NCBI GenBank assembly: GCA_035548835.1
Contig: DASZSB010000086.1
Coordinates: 32,801 to 96,800 of the forward strand
DNA from: FEN-1219 sp035548835
GTDB lineage: Bacteria > Pseudomonadota > Gammaproteobacteria > Steroidobacterales > Rariloculaceae
Length of the DNA: 64,000 nucleotides
Direction: 5' to 3'
Positions within the stretch are counted from its first letter, which is position 1. The number at the start of each line of letters is the position of its first letter. This document shows positions 7,435 to 15,837 of this stretch, piece after piece. The notes beneath the pieces are model-generated. The model was given only the letters and a program-made list of their open reading frames with translations. It was not told the origin of the DNA and ran no database searches. The translations under genes were made by a program, and so were the position numbers.

Positions 7435-9120
7435 ATGAGCAGCCAGTTCGACTACCGCAAGTACCGCCCCTACCGTCCGATCTCCCTTGCGGATCGGCGT
7501 TGGCCCGACCGCACGATCGAGCGCGCGCCCGACTGGTGCAGCGTCGATCTGCGCGACGGCAACCAGGCGCTCGTGCAGCCGATGTCGGTCGCGAAGAAGC
7601 TCGAGCTGTTCGCGCTGCTGGTCGAACTCGGTTTCAAGGAGATCGAAATCGGATTTCCGTCGGCCTCGCAGACGGAGTTCGATTTCGCGCGGCGGCTGAT
7701 CGAACGCAATCTGATCCCGGCCGATGTCACCGTGCAGGTGCTGACGCAGGCGCGCCGCGAGCTGATCGAGCGCACATTCGAAGCGCTGCGCGGCGTGAAG
7801 CGTGCAGTCGTGCACGTCTACAACTCCACGTCGCCCGTGCAGCGCGAGCAGGTGTTCCGCGCCAGCAAGGAGGAGATCGTGGCGATCGCCGTCAACGGCG
7901 CGCGGTTGCTCGAAGAGGGTGCCGCGAAGCACCCCGGCGCCGAATGGCTGTTCGAGTACTCGCCCGAGAGCTTCTCCGGCACCGAGCCCGCGTTCGCGGT
8001 CGAAGTCTGCAACGCCGTGCTCGACGTATGGCAGCCGCAGCGCGGACGCAAGTGCATCATCAACCTGCCGGCGACGGTCGAGATGACCACGCCGAACGTG
8101 TTCGCCGATCAGGTCGAGTACTTCTGCCGCAACGTGAAGTACCGCGAGCACATTCGCGTGAGTCTGCACACGCACAACGATCGCGGCTGCGCGGTTGCTG
8201 CGGCGGAGCTCGGCATTCTGGCCGGCGCCGATCGCATCGAGGGGACGCTGTTCGGCAACGGTGAGCGCACCGGCAACATGGACATCGTCACGATGGGCAT
8301 GAACCTCTACTCGCAGGGCATCGACCCGCGCCTGAACTTCGCCGACATGGCGCGCATCATCGACGTGTACAAGCGCTGCACCGACATGCCCGTGCACGCG
8401 CGGCATCCGTGGGCCGGCGACCTGGTCTATGCCGCGTTCTCCGGCAGCCACCAGGACGCCATTCGCAAGTCGATGACGTACCACCGCGAGCACCAGTTGC
8501 CGCATTGGTCGGTGGCCTACCTGCCCATCGATCCGCGCGATCTCGGCCGGCGCTACGAGGAAGTGGTGCGCATCAACAGCCAGTCGGGCAAGGGTGGCGT
8601 GGCGCTCGTGCTCGAGCGCGATCACGGCATCACGCTGCCGAAATGGCTGCATCCTGCCGTCAGTCGCGTGATCCAGGCGCATGCCGACGCGAGCGGCGAG
8701 GAGGTGTCGTCGCGGCAGGTGCTGAGCCTGTTCGAGAAGGAGTTCCTCGCGATTCCCGATGGCTGGAAGCTCTCCGGTTATGACCTGCATTCCGAGGCGC
8801 AGCGCACGCACGGCCGGTTCCGGCTGGCCGCGGCCGGCGCCGAGGTGGTGCTGAACGGTGACGGGCAGGGCCTGATCGAGGCGCTGATCGACGCCGTGAA
8901 CCGTCGGTTCGGCACGACGGTTGCGGTCGTCGAGTTCGACGAGCACGCGATGGCACCGGGAACGGAGGCCAAGGCCTTGGCTTCCGTGACGGTCGAGGCC
9001 GGTGGCAAGCAGGCGAGCGCCTGCTGCATCGACGAGGACACTTCGCTCGCGTCGCTGCAGGCTACGCTCTCGGCGATCGGCCGTGCGCTGGCTTCGCAGA
9101 CGCTGCGGCAGGCCATCTGA
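7435..9120 (+). CDS. leuA: 2-isopropylmalate synthase, type 2
   Basis: 561 residues, the length of the type-2 LeuA group. It condenses acetyl-CoA with 2-oxoisovalerate in the first committed step of leucine synthesis. The DRE-TIM signature VDLRDGNQALVQPM lies near residue 38, the second HMGL signature SLHTHNDRGC with GNGERTGN lies near residues 243-281, and the C-terminal regulatory LeuA dimer domain occupies about 425-555. GAGGA stands 10 bases before the ATG. It is followed at 13 bp by the amidase gene. Confidence 0.95.
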   Translation: MSSQFDYRKYRPYRPISLADRRWPDRTIERAPDWCSVDLRDGNQALVQPMSVAKKLELFALLVELGFKEIEIGFPSASQTEFDFARRLIERNLIPADVTVQVLTQARRELIERTFEALRGVKRAVVHVYNSTSPVQREQVFRASKEEIVAIAVNGARLLEEGAAKHPGAEWLFEYSPESFSGTEPAFAVEVCNAVLDVWQPQRGRKCIINLPATVEMTTPNVFADQVEYFCRNVKYREHIRVSLHTHNDRGCAVAAAELGILAGADRIEGTLFGNGERTGNMDIVTMGMNLYSQGIDPRLNFADMARIIDVYKRCTDMPVHARHPWAGDLVYAAFSGSHQDAIRKSMTYHREHQLPHWSVAYLPIDPRDLGRRYEEVVRINSQSGKGGVALVLERDHGITLPKWLHPAVSRVIQAHADASGEEVSSRQVLSLFEKEFLAIPDGWKLSGYDLHSEAQRTHGRFRLAAAGAEVVLNGDGQGLIEALIDAVNRRFGTTVAVVEFDEHAMAPGTEAKALASVTVEAGGKQASACCIDEDTSLASLQATLSAIGRALASQTLRQAI

Positions 9121-9133
9121 TTCTGGCCGCTCT

Positions 9134-10555
9134 GTGAGCGCTGCAGCGTCTGCCGAGCTGGCGTATCTCGACGCACGGCAGCTCGCGGCGCTGCTCGCGC
9201 GCCGCGAGCTGTCCGCCGTCGAGGTGCTGCGCGCGTTCCTGGCACAGATCGAACGGCTGAATCCGCGCGTCAACGCGATCGTGAGCCTGCGCCCGGCCGC
9301 GGAGTTGCTCGCGGAGGCCGAGGCTGCCGACCAGCGGCTCGCGGACGGCGCCGAAGCCCCACCGCTGCATGGCCTGCCGATGGCCATCAAGGATCTTTCC
9401 CTCACGCGCGGGCTGCGCACGACGTTCGGCTCGCCGATCTACCGCGACTTCGTGCCGACGAGCGACGAGCTGTACGTCGAGCGATGCCGGCACGCCGGCG
9501 CCATCATCATCGGCAAGACGAACACGCCGGAATTCGGCGCGGGCTCGCAGACCTTCAACGCGGTGTTCGGCGCCACCCGCAATCCCTACGACCTCACGAA
9601 GACCAGCGGCGGCAGCACGGGCGGAGGCGCGGCCGCGCTTGCGTGCGGCATGCTGCCGGTGGCCGACGGCACCGATCTCGGCGGCTCGCTGCGCAATCCG
9701 GCGAGTTTCTGCAACGTCGTAGGGTTTCGTCCGTCGCCCGGGCGTGTGCCGCGTCTGAATGCGCGCGCCGGCGACTTTCTCGGCGTGCACGGACCCATGG
9801 CGCGCAACGTGGCCGATCTCGCCTGGCTGCTGGCGGTCATGGCCGGGCCGGATCCGCGCGATCCGCTGTCGCTGCCTGAGCCGGGCAGCGCGTTTCTCGC
9901 GCCGCTCGAGCGCGACTTCCGTGCCGTGCGCGTGGCGTGGAGCCGCAATCTCGGCCGCTATCCCGTCGAAGCCGCCGTCACGCGCGTCTGCGACGCCGCG
10001 CGGCCCGAGTTCGCGCGCCTCGGCTGCGACGTGGCGGACGACGAGCCTGACTTCGACGGCGTCGACGAGCTGTTCCAGACGCTGCGCGCCGCGGGCTACG
10101 CGGCGACCCACGGACGCGACCTCGAGCGGCATCGCAGAGCCATGAAGGACACGGTCGTCTGGAACATCGAGCGTGGTCTGGCTCTGACCAAGGACGATCT
10201 CGAGCGGGCCGCCACGATCAAGACGGCGCTCGACGCGCGCATTGCGGCGTTCTTCGAGCGCTACGAGTTCCTGGCGCTGCCGGTGGCCCAGGTCGTGCCG
10301 TTCTCCGTCGACGTGCCGTGGGTACGCGAGATCGAGGGCGTGTCGATGCCGACGTACATCGACTGGATGGCCACCTGCTATGCGATCAGCTGCACGGGCC
10401 TGCCGGCCGTCAGCGTCCCGTGCGGGTTCACGCCGGAAGGGCTGCCGGTCGGTCTGCAGATCGTCGGCCGCCGCGGTCGGGATCTGGACGTGCTGCGGCT
10501 CGCCCATGCCTTCGAGCGGGCCACCCGGCACGCGCAGCGACGGCCGCCGCTGTAA
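9134..10555 (+). CDS. Amidase signature family hydrolase
   Basis: 473 residues. The Ser-cisSer-Lys triad is visible: Lys in GLPMAIKDLS, the first Ser in KTSGGSTGGGAAALA, and the nucleophile in GTDLGGSLRNPA. The substrate cannot be told from sequence; members hydrolyse amides, nitrile-derived amides and some amino-acid amides. The GTG at 9134 was chosen since it lies just after the leuA stop; no ATG is available nearby. Probably co-transcribed with leuA. A strong hairpin follows at 10572-10590. Confidence 0.92.
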   Translation: MSAAASAELAYLDARQLAALLARRELSAVEVLRAFLAQIERLNPRVNAIVSLRPAAELLAEAEAADQRLADGAEAPPLHGLPMAIKDLSLTRGLRTTFGSPIYRDFVPTSDELYVERCRHAGAIIIGKTNTPEFGAGSQTFNAVFGATRNPYDLTKTSGGSTGGGAAALACGMLPVADGTDLGGSLRNPASFCNVVGFRPSPGRVPRLNARAGDFLGVHGPMARNVADLAWLLAVMAGPDPRDPLSLPEPGSAFLAPLERDFRAVRVAWSRNLGRYPVEAAVTRVCDAARPEFARLGCDVADDEPDFDGVDELFQTLRAAGYAATHGRDLERHRRAMKDTVVWNIERGLALTKDDLERAATIKTALDARIAAFFERYEFLALPVAQVVPFSVDVPWVREIEGVSMPTYIDWMATCYAISCTGLPAVSVPCGFTPEGLPVGLQIVGRRGRDLDVLRLAHAFERATRHAQRRPPL

Positions 10556-10563
10556 CGCACGCC

Positions 10564-10590
10564 AAAAAAAAGCCCGGCCATGGGCCGGGC
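10564..10590 (-). terminator. Intrinsic terminator, best oriented for the minus-strand aminotransferase
   Basis: GCCCGGCC (10572-10579) pairs perfectly with GGCCGGGC (10583-10590) around ATG. Eight A residues at 10564-10571 become a run of eight U on a minus-strand transcript, an ideal factor-independent terminator. On the plus strand the hairpin is followed only by GAGTCTTTGG, so it may act weakly for the amidase as well. Confidence 0.85.
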
Positions 10591-10722
10591 GAGTCTTTGG
10601 GGGAAACCGTCAGGAGCAAGTCTCCGAAACTTGCGGGACAGTATCCCCGCGTGAGGCGCCCGCGCCCGTGAACCAGGTCACAGCTTTGACATAAGCGCGC
10701 GCGCCCGGCGCCCGGCCGTCGA

Positions 10723-11988
10723 CTAGCCGACCGGATAGGGCTTCGCGAGCCGGTGCTGCGGGTTGTGCTTCAGCCAGGCGGCGAGCCGGTCCTTGCGGCC
10801 GATGGCCGTCGGTATGAAGTCCAGTGCCTGCCGGAGCCGGTCATTCGGCTCGGCGCAGCTGAAGCGCAGGAAACCGGCGCCCGCCTGGCCGAAACACTCG
10901 CCGCCGAGGCAGGCGATGCCGAACTTCTCGTCGGCACCCTGCAGCATGAACAGCGCGAGACCGTGGCTCGTGACTCCGAGCTCGTTGCACACCGGTGCCA
11001 CGTTCGGGAACACGTAGAACGTGGCCGTCGGGTCGAGTGTGTTGAAACCCCGGATGCGGTTCAGGCCCTCGGTCAGCAGCACGACCTTCTCGCGGAACTT
11101 CAGCATGACCTCGTCGCGTTCACTGCGATCGCGCTTCAGCGCGGCCGTGCCGGCGAGCTGTACGATCGGCGGCGTGCACGACAGCGTGGTGTTGATCATC
11201 TTGCCGATCACGTCCGCCACCTCGGGCGAAGCGACGGCAAAGCCGAGCCGCCAGCCGCTCATGCTGTACGACTTGCTGAACGTATAGGCGCCGACGCACT
11301 GCGCGAGCATGCCCGGCTGGCTCAGGATCGAGTGATGGCTGCCGCGCCACACCATGTGGCAATACGGCTCGTCGCTGAAAACGGCGATGTCGCGGCCGCG
11401 GATCACGTCTGCGATGCGCTTCAGGTCGTCCTGCGTCGTGACACCGCCCGTGGGGTTGTGCGGCGAGTTCAGGAAGATCGCGCGCGGCGACGGGTCTTCC
11501 TTCAGGAAGCGCTCGATGTCCGCAATGTCCGGGCGAAAGCCGTTCGACTGCCTGAGCGGCGTCAGGACGGCGCGCGCGCCGCGCCGCTCGATGTTCGGCA
11601 GGTAGGTCGGAAAGTAGGGGCTGAACACCAGCACGCCGTCGTCAGGGTTCAGGAAGGTCTCGCAGAAGAACTGCTCGAACACCTTGGCCCCTGGACCGGC
11701 GACGATGTTGCCGGCTTCGGCCGGGATGCCGAACTCCGTGCGCACGAATTCCGCCGCTGCCTCGCGAAATTCCGGGATGCCCGGCGAAGGGCAGTAGTGC
11801 GACTGATTGTTCCTGATGGCGTCCATGCCGCCCGCACGCGCGGCCGCCGTGCTGTCGAACGGGCTGTCGCCGATCTCGAGCTCCACGACGTCCTTGCCGG
11901 CCGCCTTCAGCGAGCGGGCCATGGCCAGGACGGTAAATGCGGTCTCGACGGACAGGGAACGGGCGAAGACACTCAGTTGCGCGGACAC
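10723..11988 (-). CDS. Class I/II PLP-dependent aminotransferase
   Basis: 421 residues of fold-type I aminotransferase. Visible landmarks: FLNSPHNPTGG (Asn for substrate/PLP binding), VFSDEPYCHMV (Asp and Tyr contacting PLP), TFSKSYSMSGWRLGF with the Schiff-base Lys, and a C-terminal FLRFSCAEP Arg that binds the substrate carboxylate. Substrate is unclear; aspartate- or aromatic-type transamination is possible. The GTG at 11988 has AAGGTGG about 7 bases before it and begins at the conserved N-terminus. Confidence 0.92.
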   Translation of the reverse strand: MSAQLSVFARSLSVETAFTVLAMARSLKAAGKDVVELEIGDSPFDSTAAARAGGMDAIRNNQSHYCPSPGIPEFREAAAEFVRTEFGIPAEAGNIVAGPGAKVFEQFFCETFLNPDDGVLVFSPYFPTYLPNIERRGARAVLTPLRQSNGFRPDIADIERFLKEDPSPRAIFLNSPHNPTGGVTTQDDLKRIADVIRGRDIAVFSDEPYCHMVWRGSHHSILSQPGMLAQCVGAYTFSKSYSMSGWRLGFAVASPEVADVIGKMINTTLSCTPPIVQLAGTAALKRDRSERDEVMLKFREKVVLLTEGLNRIRGFNTLDPTATFYVFPNVAPVCNELGVTSHGLALFMLQGADEKFGIACLGGECFGQAGAGFLRFSCAEPNDRLRQALDFIPTAIGRKDRLAAWLKHNPQHRLAKPYPVG

Positions 11989-12192
11989 GGTTCCACCTTG
12001 CGACGGTTCGGACGGATGGGAGCTCGGGTTTCGCGGCGCACCGTTGTGTGGGGAGTCGGGCCGGCCGCGAGCCGGCGCCAGCATAGCACTCCGGGTAAGC
12101 GCGTTCGACCCGAGCCCGGTGGGTGGTGGCTTATGTCCCCGGGTCGTGCGAGGCATAATGCCGCCTCGCTCAATCTCGATGGGAGTCTGAAA

Positions 12193-12561
12193 ATGATCGG
12201 CTACGTAACGCTCGGCACGAACGATCTCGCTCGCGCCTCGAAATTCTACGACGCACTGCTCGCCGAGATCGGCGGCAAACGCATGCTCGAGTCGGATCGC
12301 TTCGTGTCGTGGTCGGCCGGCGAGCATTCGCCCGGTCTCGGTGTGATCAAGCCGTACGACGGCAAGACCGCGACGTTCGGCAACGGCACGATGGTCGCGC
12401 TCGTCGTCGACAGCCGCGAGAAGGTCGACAAGCTGTACAACAAGGCGTTGCAGCTCGGCGGCAAGGACGAGGGTCCCCCCGGAGTGCGCTGGGGCAACTT
12501 CTACGTCGGCTACTTCCGGGACCTGGACGGCAACAAGCTGAACGCGTTCTGCATGGGCTGA
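12193..12561 (+). CDS. VOC superfamily (glyoxalase/dioxygenase-like) protein
   Basis: 122 residues with two beta-alpha-beta-beta-beta modules: MIGYVTLGTNDLARASKFYD opens the first and YVGYFRDLDGNKLNAFC closes the second, as in small VOC proteins. Members include metal-dependent lyases, dioxygenases and antibiotic-binding proteins, and I cannot assign a substrate. GGGAG sits about 9 bases before the ATG. A long perfect hairpin follows 10 bp after its stop. Confidence 0.88.
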   Translation: MIGYVTLGTNDLARASKFYDALLAEIGGKRMLESDRFVSWSAGEHSPGLGVIKPYDGKTATFGNGTMVALVVDSREKVDKLYNKALQLGGKDEGPPGVRWGNFYVGYFRDLDGNKLNAFCMG

Positions 12562-12570
12562 GCCGCGAGC

Positions 12571-12617
12571 ACGACGCGACGCGCGGCGTCCGCCCCGGAC
12601 GCCGCGCGTCGCGTCGT
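12571..12617. repeat. 21-bp perfect inverted repeat with a 5-base loop
   Basis: Bases 12571-12591 are the exact reverse complement of 12597-12617, separated by GCCCC. It is very GC-rich (CGACGCG units) and has no T-tract on either side. It begins 10 bp after the VOC stop and ends 47 bp before trkH. It would form an extremely stable RNA hairpin, possibly a processing or termination barrier. Confidence 0.85.
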
Positions 12618-12663
12618 CACTCACTGATGCGTGCTCGGCTCACGGCCCACTGACACTGGCAAC

Positions 12664-14109
12664 ATGCGCTTCTCGATCGTCCTGCGAACGCTCGGTCTGC
12701 TGTTGCTCGCGTTCGCCGCGACGCTCGTGCCGCCGATGGCCGTCTCGCTGCTCTACGGCGACGGCGAGCTCCCGCACTTCGCTTTGGCGTGCGTCGTCGG
12801 TGCCGCGGCCGGGTTGGCGCTGTGGCTGCCGCTGCGCCAGCGCGCCATCGCGCTGCGCAGTCGCGACGGCTTCGTGATCGTGGCGCTCGTATGGGCGGTC
12901 ATGGGCCTGCTCGGCGCCGTGCCGTTCATGCTCACGCTGGGGCTCGATTTCCCGGCGGCCTTCTTCGAATCGGTCGCGGGCTACACCACGACCGGGTCCA
13001 CGACGCTCGTGGGTATCGACGCGCTGCCGCCGTCGATCCTGATCTACCGGCAGCAGATCCAGTGGCTCGGAGGGCTCGGCGTCATCGTGCTCGCGGTTGC
13101 GCTGCTGCCCATGCTCGGTATCGGCGGCATGCAGCTGTACAAGGGCGAGACTCCGGGCCCGTTCAAGGACCAGCAGATTGCACCGCGCGTGACGCGCTCG
13201 GCTCGCAGCCTGTGTTACGTGTACGTCGTGCTCACGCTCGCGTGCGCGGCGTGTTTCTGGTTCTCCGGCATGAGCCTGTTCGACGCCGTGGCGCACAGCT
13301 TCTCGACGATCTCGACCGGCGGCTCGTCGACGCACGACGCGAGCATCGGCTATTTCCACAGCGTGCCCGTTGAGCTGGTCACGATCGTGTTCTCGCTGAT
13401 CGGCGGCATCAGCTTCAACGAGCACTTCCTGGCGCTTCGCTCGCTGCAGTTCCAGCGCTATCAGCGCGATACGCAGACGCGTGTGTTCCTGGCCCTGGTC
13501 GTGGCGCTCGCGCTCGTGACGACGGCGGTGCTGTATCTCGAGGGCACCTATCCGTCCCTCCCGGCCGCGCTGCGTCACGGGCTGTTCGCGTCGGTGGCCT
13601 CGGTGTCGTCCACGGGCTTTGCGATCGCGGACTTCGCGACGTGGCCGCTCGCGCTGCCGGCCCTGATGATCTTCTCGATGTTCGTCGGCGGCTGCGCGGG
13701 CTCGAGCGCCGGCGGCATGAAGGTGATCCGCTACGTCGTGCTGTTCAAGCAGGTCGGCGTGCACATCCACCGGCTGATCCATCCGCAGGCCATCCGCCGC
13801 ATGAAGCTCGACGGCCAGCCGGTTCCCGACTCCGTCGTGGAGGCGGTCGGCGGGTTCTTTGCCGTCTACGTGGTGGTGTTCGTGATCTTCATGGTCCTCG
13901 CGATGATGGACGGCATGGATCAGGTCTCGGCCTTCGGCGCCGTGGCGACCTCCATCAACAACGCAGGACCGGGGCTGGGTTCGGTGGCGATGACGTTCGC
14001 GAGCGTGAGCCCGCACGGCAAGATCATGTTCGCGATCGCGATGCTGCTCGGGCGCCTCGAGATCTTCACGTTCCTCGTGCTGTTGACGCCGGCGTTCTGG
14101 AAGCGCTGA
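12664..14109 (+). CDS. trkH: TrkH family potassium uptake protein
   Basis: 481 residues with four repeats of membrane-pore-membrane. Pore-loop signatures are visible: GYTTTGSTTL in the first repeat, TISTGGSSTHD in the second, SSTGFAIADF in the third and TSINNAGPGLG in the fourth, matching the K+ selectivity loops of TrkH. It forms the channel of the Trk uptake system and needs the cytoplasmic NAD-binding TrkA partner, which is not in this window. The ATG at 12664 gives the standard N-terminus. Confidence 0.94.
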   Translation: MRFSIVLRTLGLLLLAFAATLVPPMAVSLLYGDGELPHFALACVVGAAAGLALWLPLRQRAIALRSRDGFVIVALVWAVMGLLGAVPFMLTLGLDFPAAFFESVAGYTTTGSTTLVGIDALPPSILIYRQQIQWLGGLGVIVLAVALLPMLGIGGMQLYKGETPGPFKDQQIAPRVTRSARSLCYVYVVLTLACAACFWFSGMSLFDAVAHSFSTISTGGSSTHDASIGYFHSVPVELVTIVFSLIGGISFNEHFLALRSLQFQRYQRDTQTRVFLALVVALALVTTAVLYLEGTYPSLPAALRHGLFASVASVSSTGFAIADFATWPLALPALMIFSMFVGGCAGSSAGGMKVIRYVVLFKQVGVHIHRLIHPQAIRRMKLDGQPVPDSVVEAVGGFFAVYVVVFVIFMVLAMMDGMDQVSAFGAVATSINNAGPGLGSVAMTFASVSPHGKIMFAIAMLLGRLEIFTFLVLLTPAFWKR

Positions 14110-14638
14110 CGCGGCGGCTGCGCGGCGCCGCCGTGGCGCCTTCACGGGCGCGCAACTCCCTCGGCAGGCCGTGATCGTCGCCGCCGAGCGCGTGAATGCA
14201 GCGGCGCAAGTCCTCCGAGAAGGCTGCCATCTCGTCCTCGCTGAACGACGCGAGCATCTTGGTGAACACCGAGGTGCCCACGCTGTGTGCGCGCTCGAGC
14301 TCGGCGATGCCCGACCCGGTCAGGGACCAGCTGTCGGCGCGGCGGCTGTCGGGATGCGGCCGCCGCTCGATCAACCCGTCGATCTCGAGGTGCCGTAACA
14401 CGGAGTTCATGGTCTGGGCCGACACGAAGGCGCGGCGGGCCAACTTGGCGCCCGTGATGCCGGGCTCGAAGTGCAGGCCGAACAGTGCCACGACGGCCGC
14501 GAACGACAGCTCCACGCCCTGTTTGCGGAGCGCGTCGTCCATGGTCTGGCGCAGGGTGTGCTGCAATAATCGCAGCAGGAAGCCCACGGTATGCTCGGGT
14601 TTCACTACGGGACCAACGGCTTTAGGATTCTTGGGCAT
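14066..14638 (-). CDS. MarR family transcriptional regulator
   Basis: 190 residues. The winged helix domain spans about 20-140, with AKLARRAFVSAQTMNSVLRH as recognition helix region and LIERRPHPDSRRADSWSLT as the wing. The ATG at 14638 has CGGAG 3-7 bases upstream and is preferred over an upstream TTG at 14656. The gene is divergent from an RND efflux pair, and two near-perfect palindromes lie between the starts, so it very likely represses the pump and itself. The last 44 bp overlap trkH on the other strand, and the C-terminal tail is Arg- and Ala-rich. Confidence 0.9.
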   Translation of the reverse strand: MPKNPKAVGPVVKPEHTVGFLLRLLQHTLRQTMDDALRKQGVELSFAAVVALFGLHFEPGITGAKLARRAFVSAQTMNSVLRHLEIDGLIERRPHPDSRRADSWSLTGSGIAELERAHSVGTSVFTKMLASFSEDEMAAFSEDLRRCIHALGGDDHGLPRELRAREGATAAPRSRRVSASRTPASTARGT

Positions 14639-14657
14639 CGCTCCGTGATTGCTCAAT

Positions 14658-14690
14658 ATCAGCGAACTGATATCATATCAGCAAGCTGAT
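14658..14690. promoter_or_regulatory. Tandem MarR operator
   Basis: ATCAGCGAACTGAT (14658-14671) and ATCAGCAAGCTGAT (14677-14690) are two copies of the same palindrome with centres 19 bp apart. Each is AT-rich, about the size of MarR-family sites, and together they fill the space between the divergent marR and efflux starts. Confidence 0.75.
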
Positions 14691-14712
14691 GGTTATCAAG
14701 GACGACCTTCCG

Positions 14713-15837
14713 ATGCAACGACAACGCTCACGCACACGCCGGGTCCAGGGATGGGCTCTTGCCGCGTTGCTGCTCGGCGCTGGTGTGCTCGTGCTGTCCG
14801 GCTGTTCCCGTGGTGGCGGCGATCGCGCCACGCCGACCACCGAACGGTCCGCAGTCATGACGGTCACGGCCGCGCCGCTCGAGCGCACCGAGCTCGCGCG
14901 CAAGATCGCGATGAACGGCTCCGTGTACGCGTGGCAGGAAGTCATCATCGCGCCCGAGGTCGGCGGCTATCGCGTCGCGGAAGTGCTCGTCGACGTCGGT
15001 GACCACGTGAAGGCGGGCCAGAAGCTCGTCGTTCTGTCGACCTCGCTGCTCGAAGCCGAGGTCGCCACGAAGCAGGCCATGGTCAATCAGCGCAAGGCCG
15101 AGCTCGACAACGCGGAATCCGCGCTGCACCGCGGCCAGATGCTGGCTGAGACGCACGTGCTGTCGGATTCCGATCTCGACAAGCTCACGGCAGACCAGCT
15201 CGCGAAGCGCGCAGCGCTCGCGTCCGCGCGCGCCGATCTCGAGACCTCGCAGCTGCGGTTGAAGTTCACGTCGGTCACGGCACCGGACGACGGTGTCATC
15301 ACGTCGCGCACGGTCACGGTCGGGCAGATCGCGCAGGCCGGCAGCGAGATGCTGCGCCTGCTGCGCAACAGCCGCATCGAATGGCGCGGCGAAGCGCCCG
15401 AAATGCGGCTCGGCGAGCTCGCGCCGGGGCAGGAGGTGACGGTCACGACGGTCGAAGGTCTCGTCGTGCGCGGCAAGATCCGCGTGGTTTCGCCCACGGT
15501 CGCCACGGGCAACCGCACGGGGCTGGTCTACGTGGACCTGCCGCCGGATGACCGCATTCGCCCGGGAACGTTCGCGCGCGGCGAAATCGAAATCGGCCGC
15601 GGCCCCGGCTTCACGGTGCCGCTCGAGAGCGTCGTGAGCGCCGACGGCTACAGCTACGTGTTCATCGTCCGGCCCGACAACACGGTCGAGCGCCGGCGCA
15701 TCGAGACGGGGGCCGTGCTCGGTGACTCGATCGAAGTCGTCAGCGGCGTGCAAGGCAACGAATCGGTCGTGATCAAGGGCGCCGGCTTCCTGAAGGACGG
15801 CGATCTCGTCAACGTCGGCACGGTGAGCGGCTCATGA
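14713..15837 (+). CDS. RND efflux periplasmic adaptor (membrane fusion protein), lipoprotein
   Basis: 374 residues from the ATG at 14713, which has AAGGA about 9 bases upstream; an in-frame ATG at 14689 lies inside the operator and has no ribosome binding site. The signal peptide ends in the lipobox VLSGC with Cys at position 31. Then come the barrel/lipoyl halves (IIAPEVGGYRVAEVLVDVGD and LKFTSVTAPDDGVITSRTV), a coiled-coil hairpin (about 115-175) and the membrane-proximal domain. It links the inner membrane pump with an outer membrane channel not encoded here. The stop codon overlaps the pump ATG. Confidence 0.93.
   Translation: MQRQRSRTRRVQGWALAALLLGAGVLVLSGCSRGGGDRATPTTERSAVMTVTAAPLERTELARKIAMNGSVYAWQEVIIAPEVGGYRVAEVLVDVGDHVKAGQKLVVLSTSLLEAEVATKQAMVNQRKAELDNAESALHRGQMLAETHVLSDSDLDKLTADQLAKRAALASARADLETSQLRLKFTSVTAPDDGVITSRTVTVGQIAQAGSEMLRLLRNSRIEWRGEAPEMRLGELAPGQEVTVTTVEGLVVRGKIRVVSPTVATGNRTGLVYVDLPPDDRIRPGTFARGEIEIGRGPGFTVPLESVVSADGYSYVFIVRPDNTVERRRIETGAVLGDSIEVVSGVQGNESVVIKGAGFLKDGDLVNVGTVSGS

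Noticed and set aside
9002..9133. A 44-residue N-terminal extension of the amidase
   Set aside because: It would overlap the leuA C-terminus out of frame and adds no conserved sequence; the GTG at 9134 fits the family start.
14689..14712. Upstream ATG for the RND adaptor
   Set aside because: It lies inside the MarR operator with no ribosome binding site; the ATG at 14713 has AAGGA and gives a normal lipoprotein signal.
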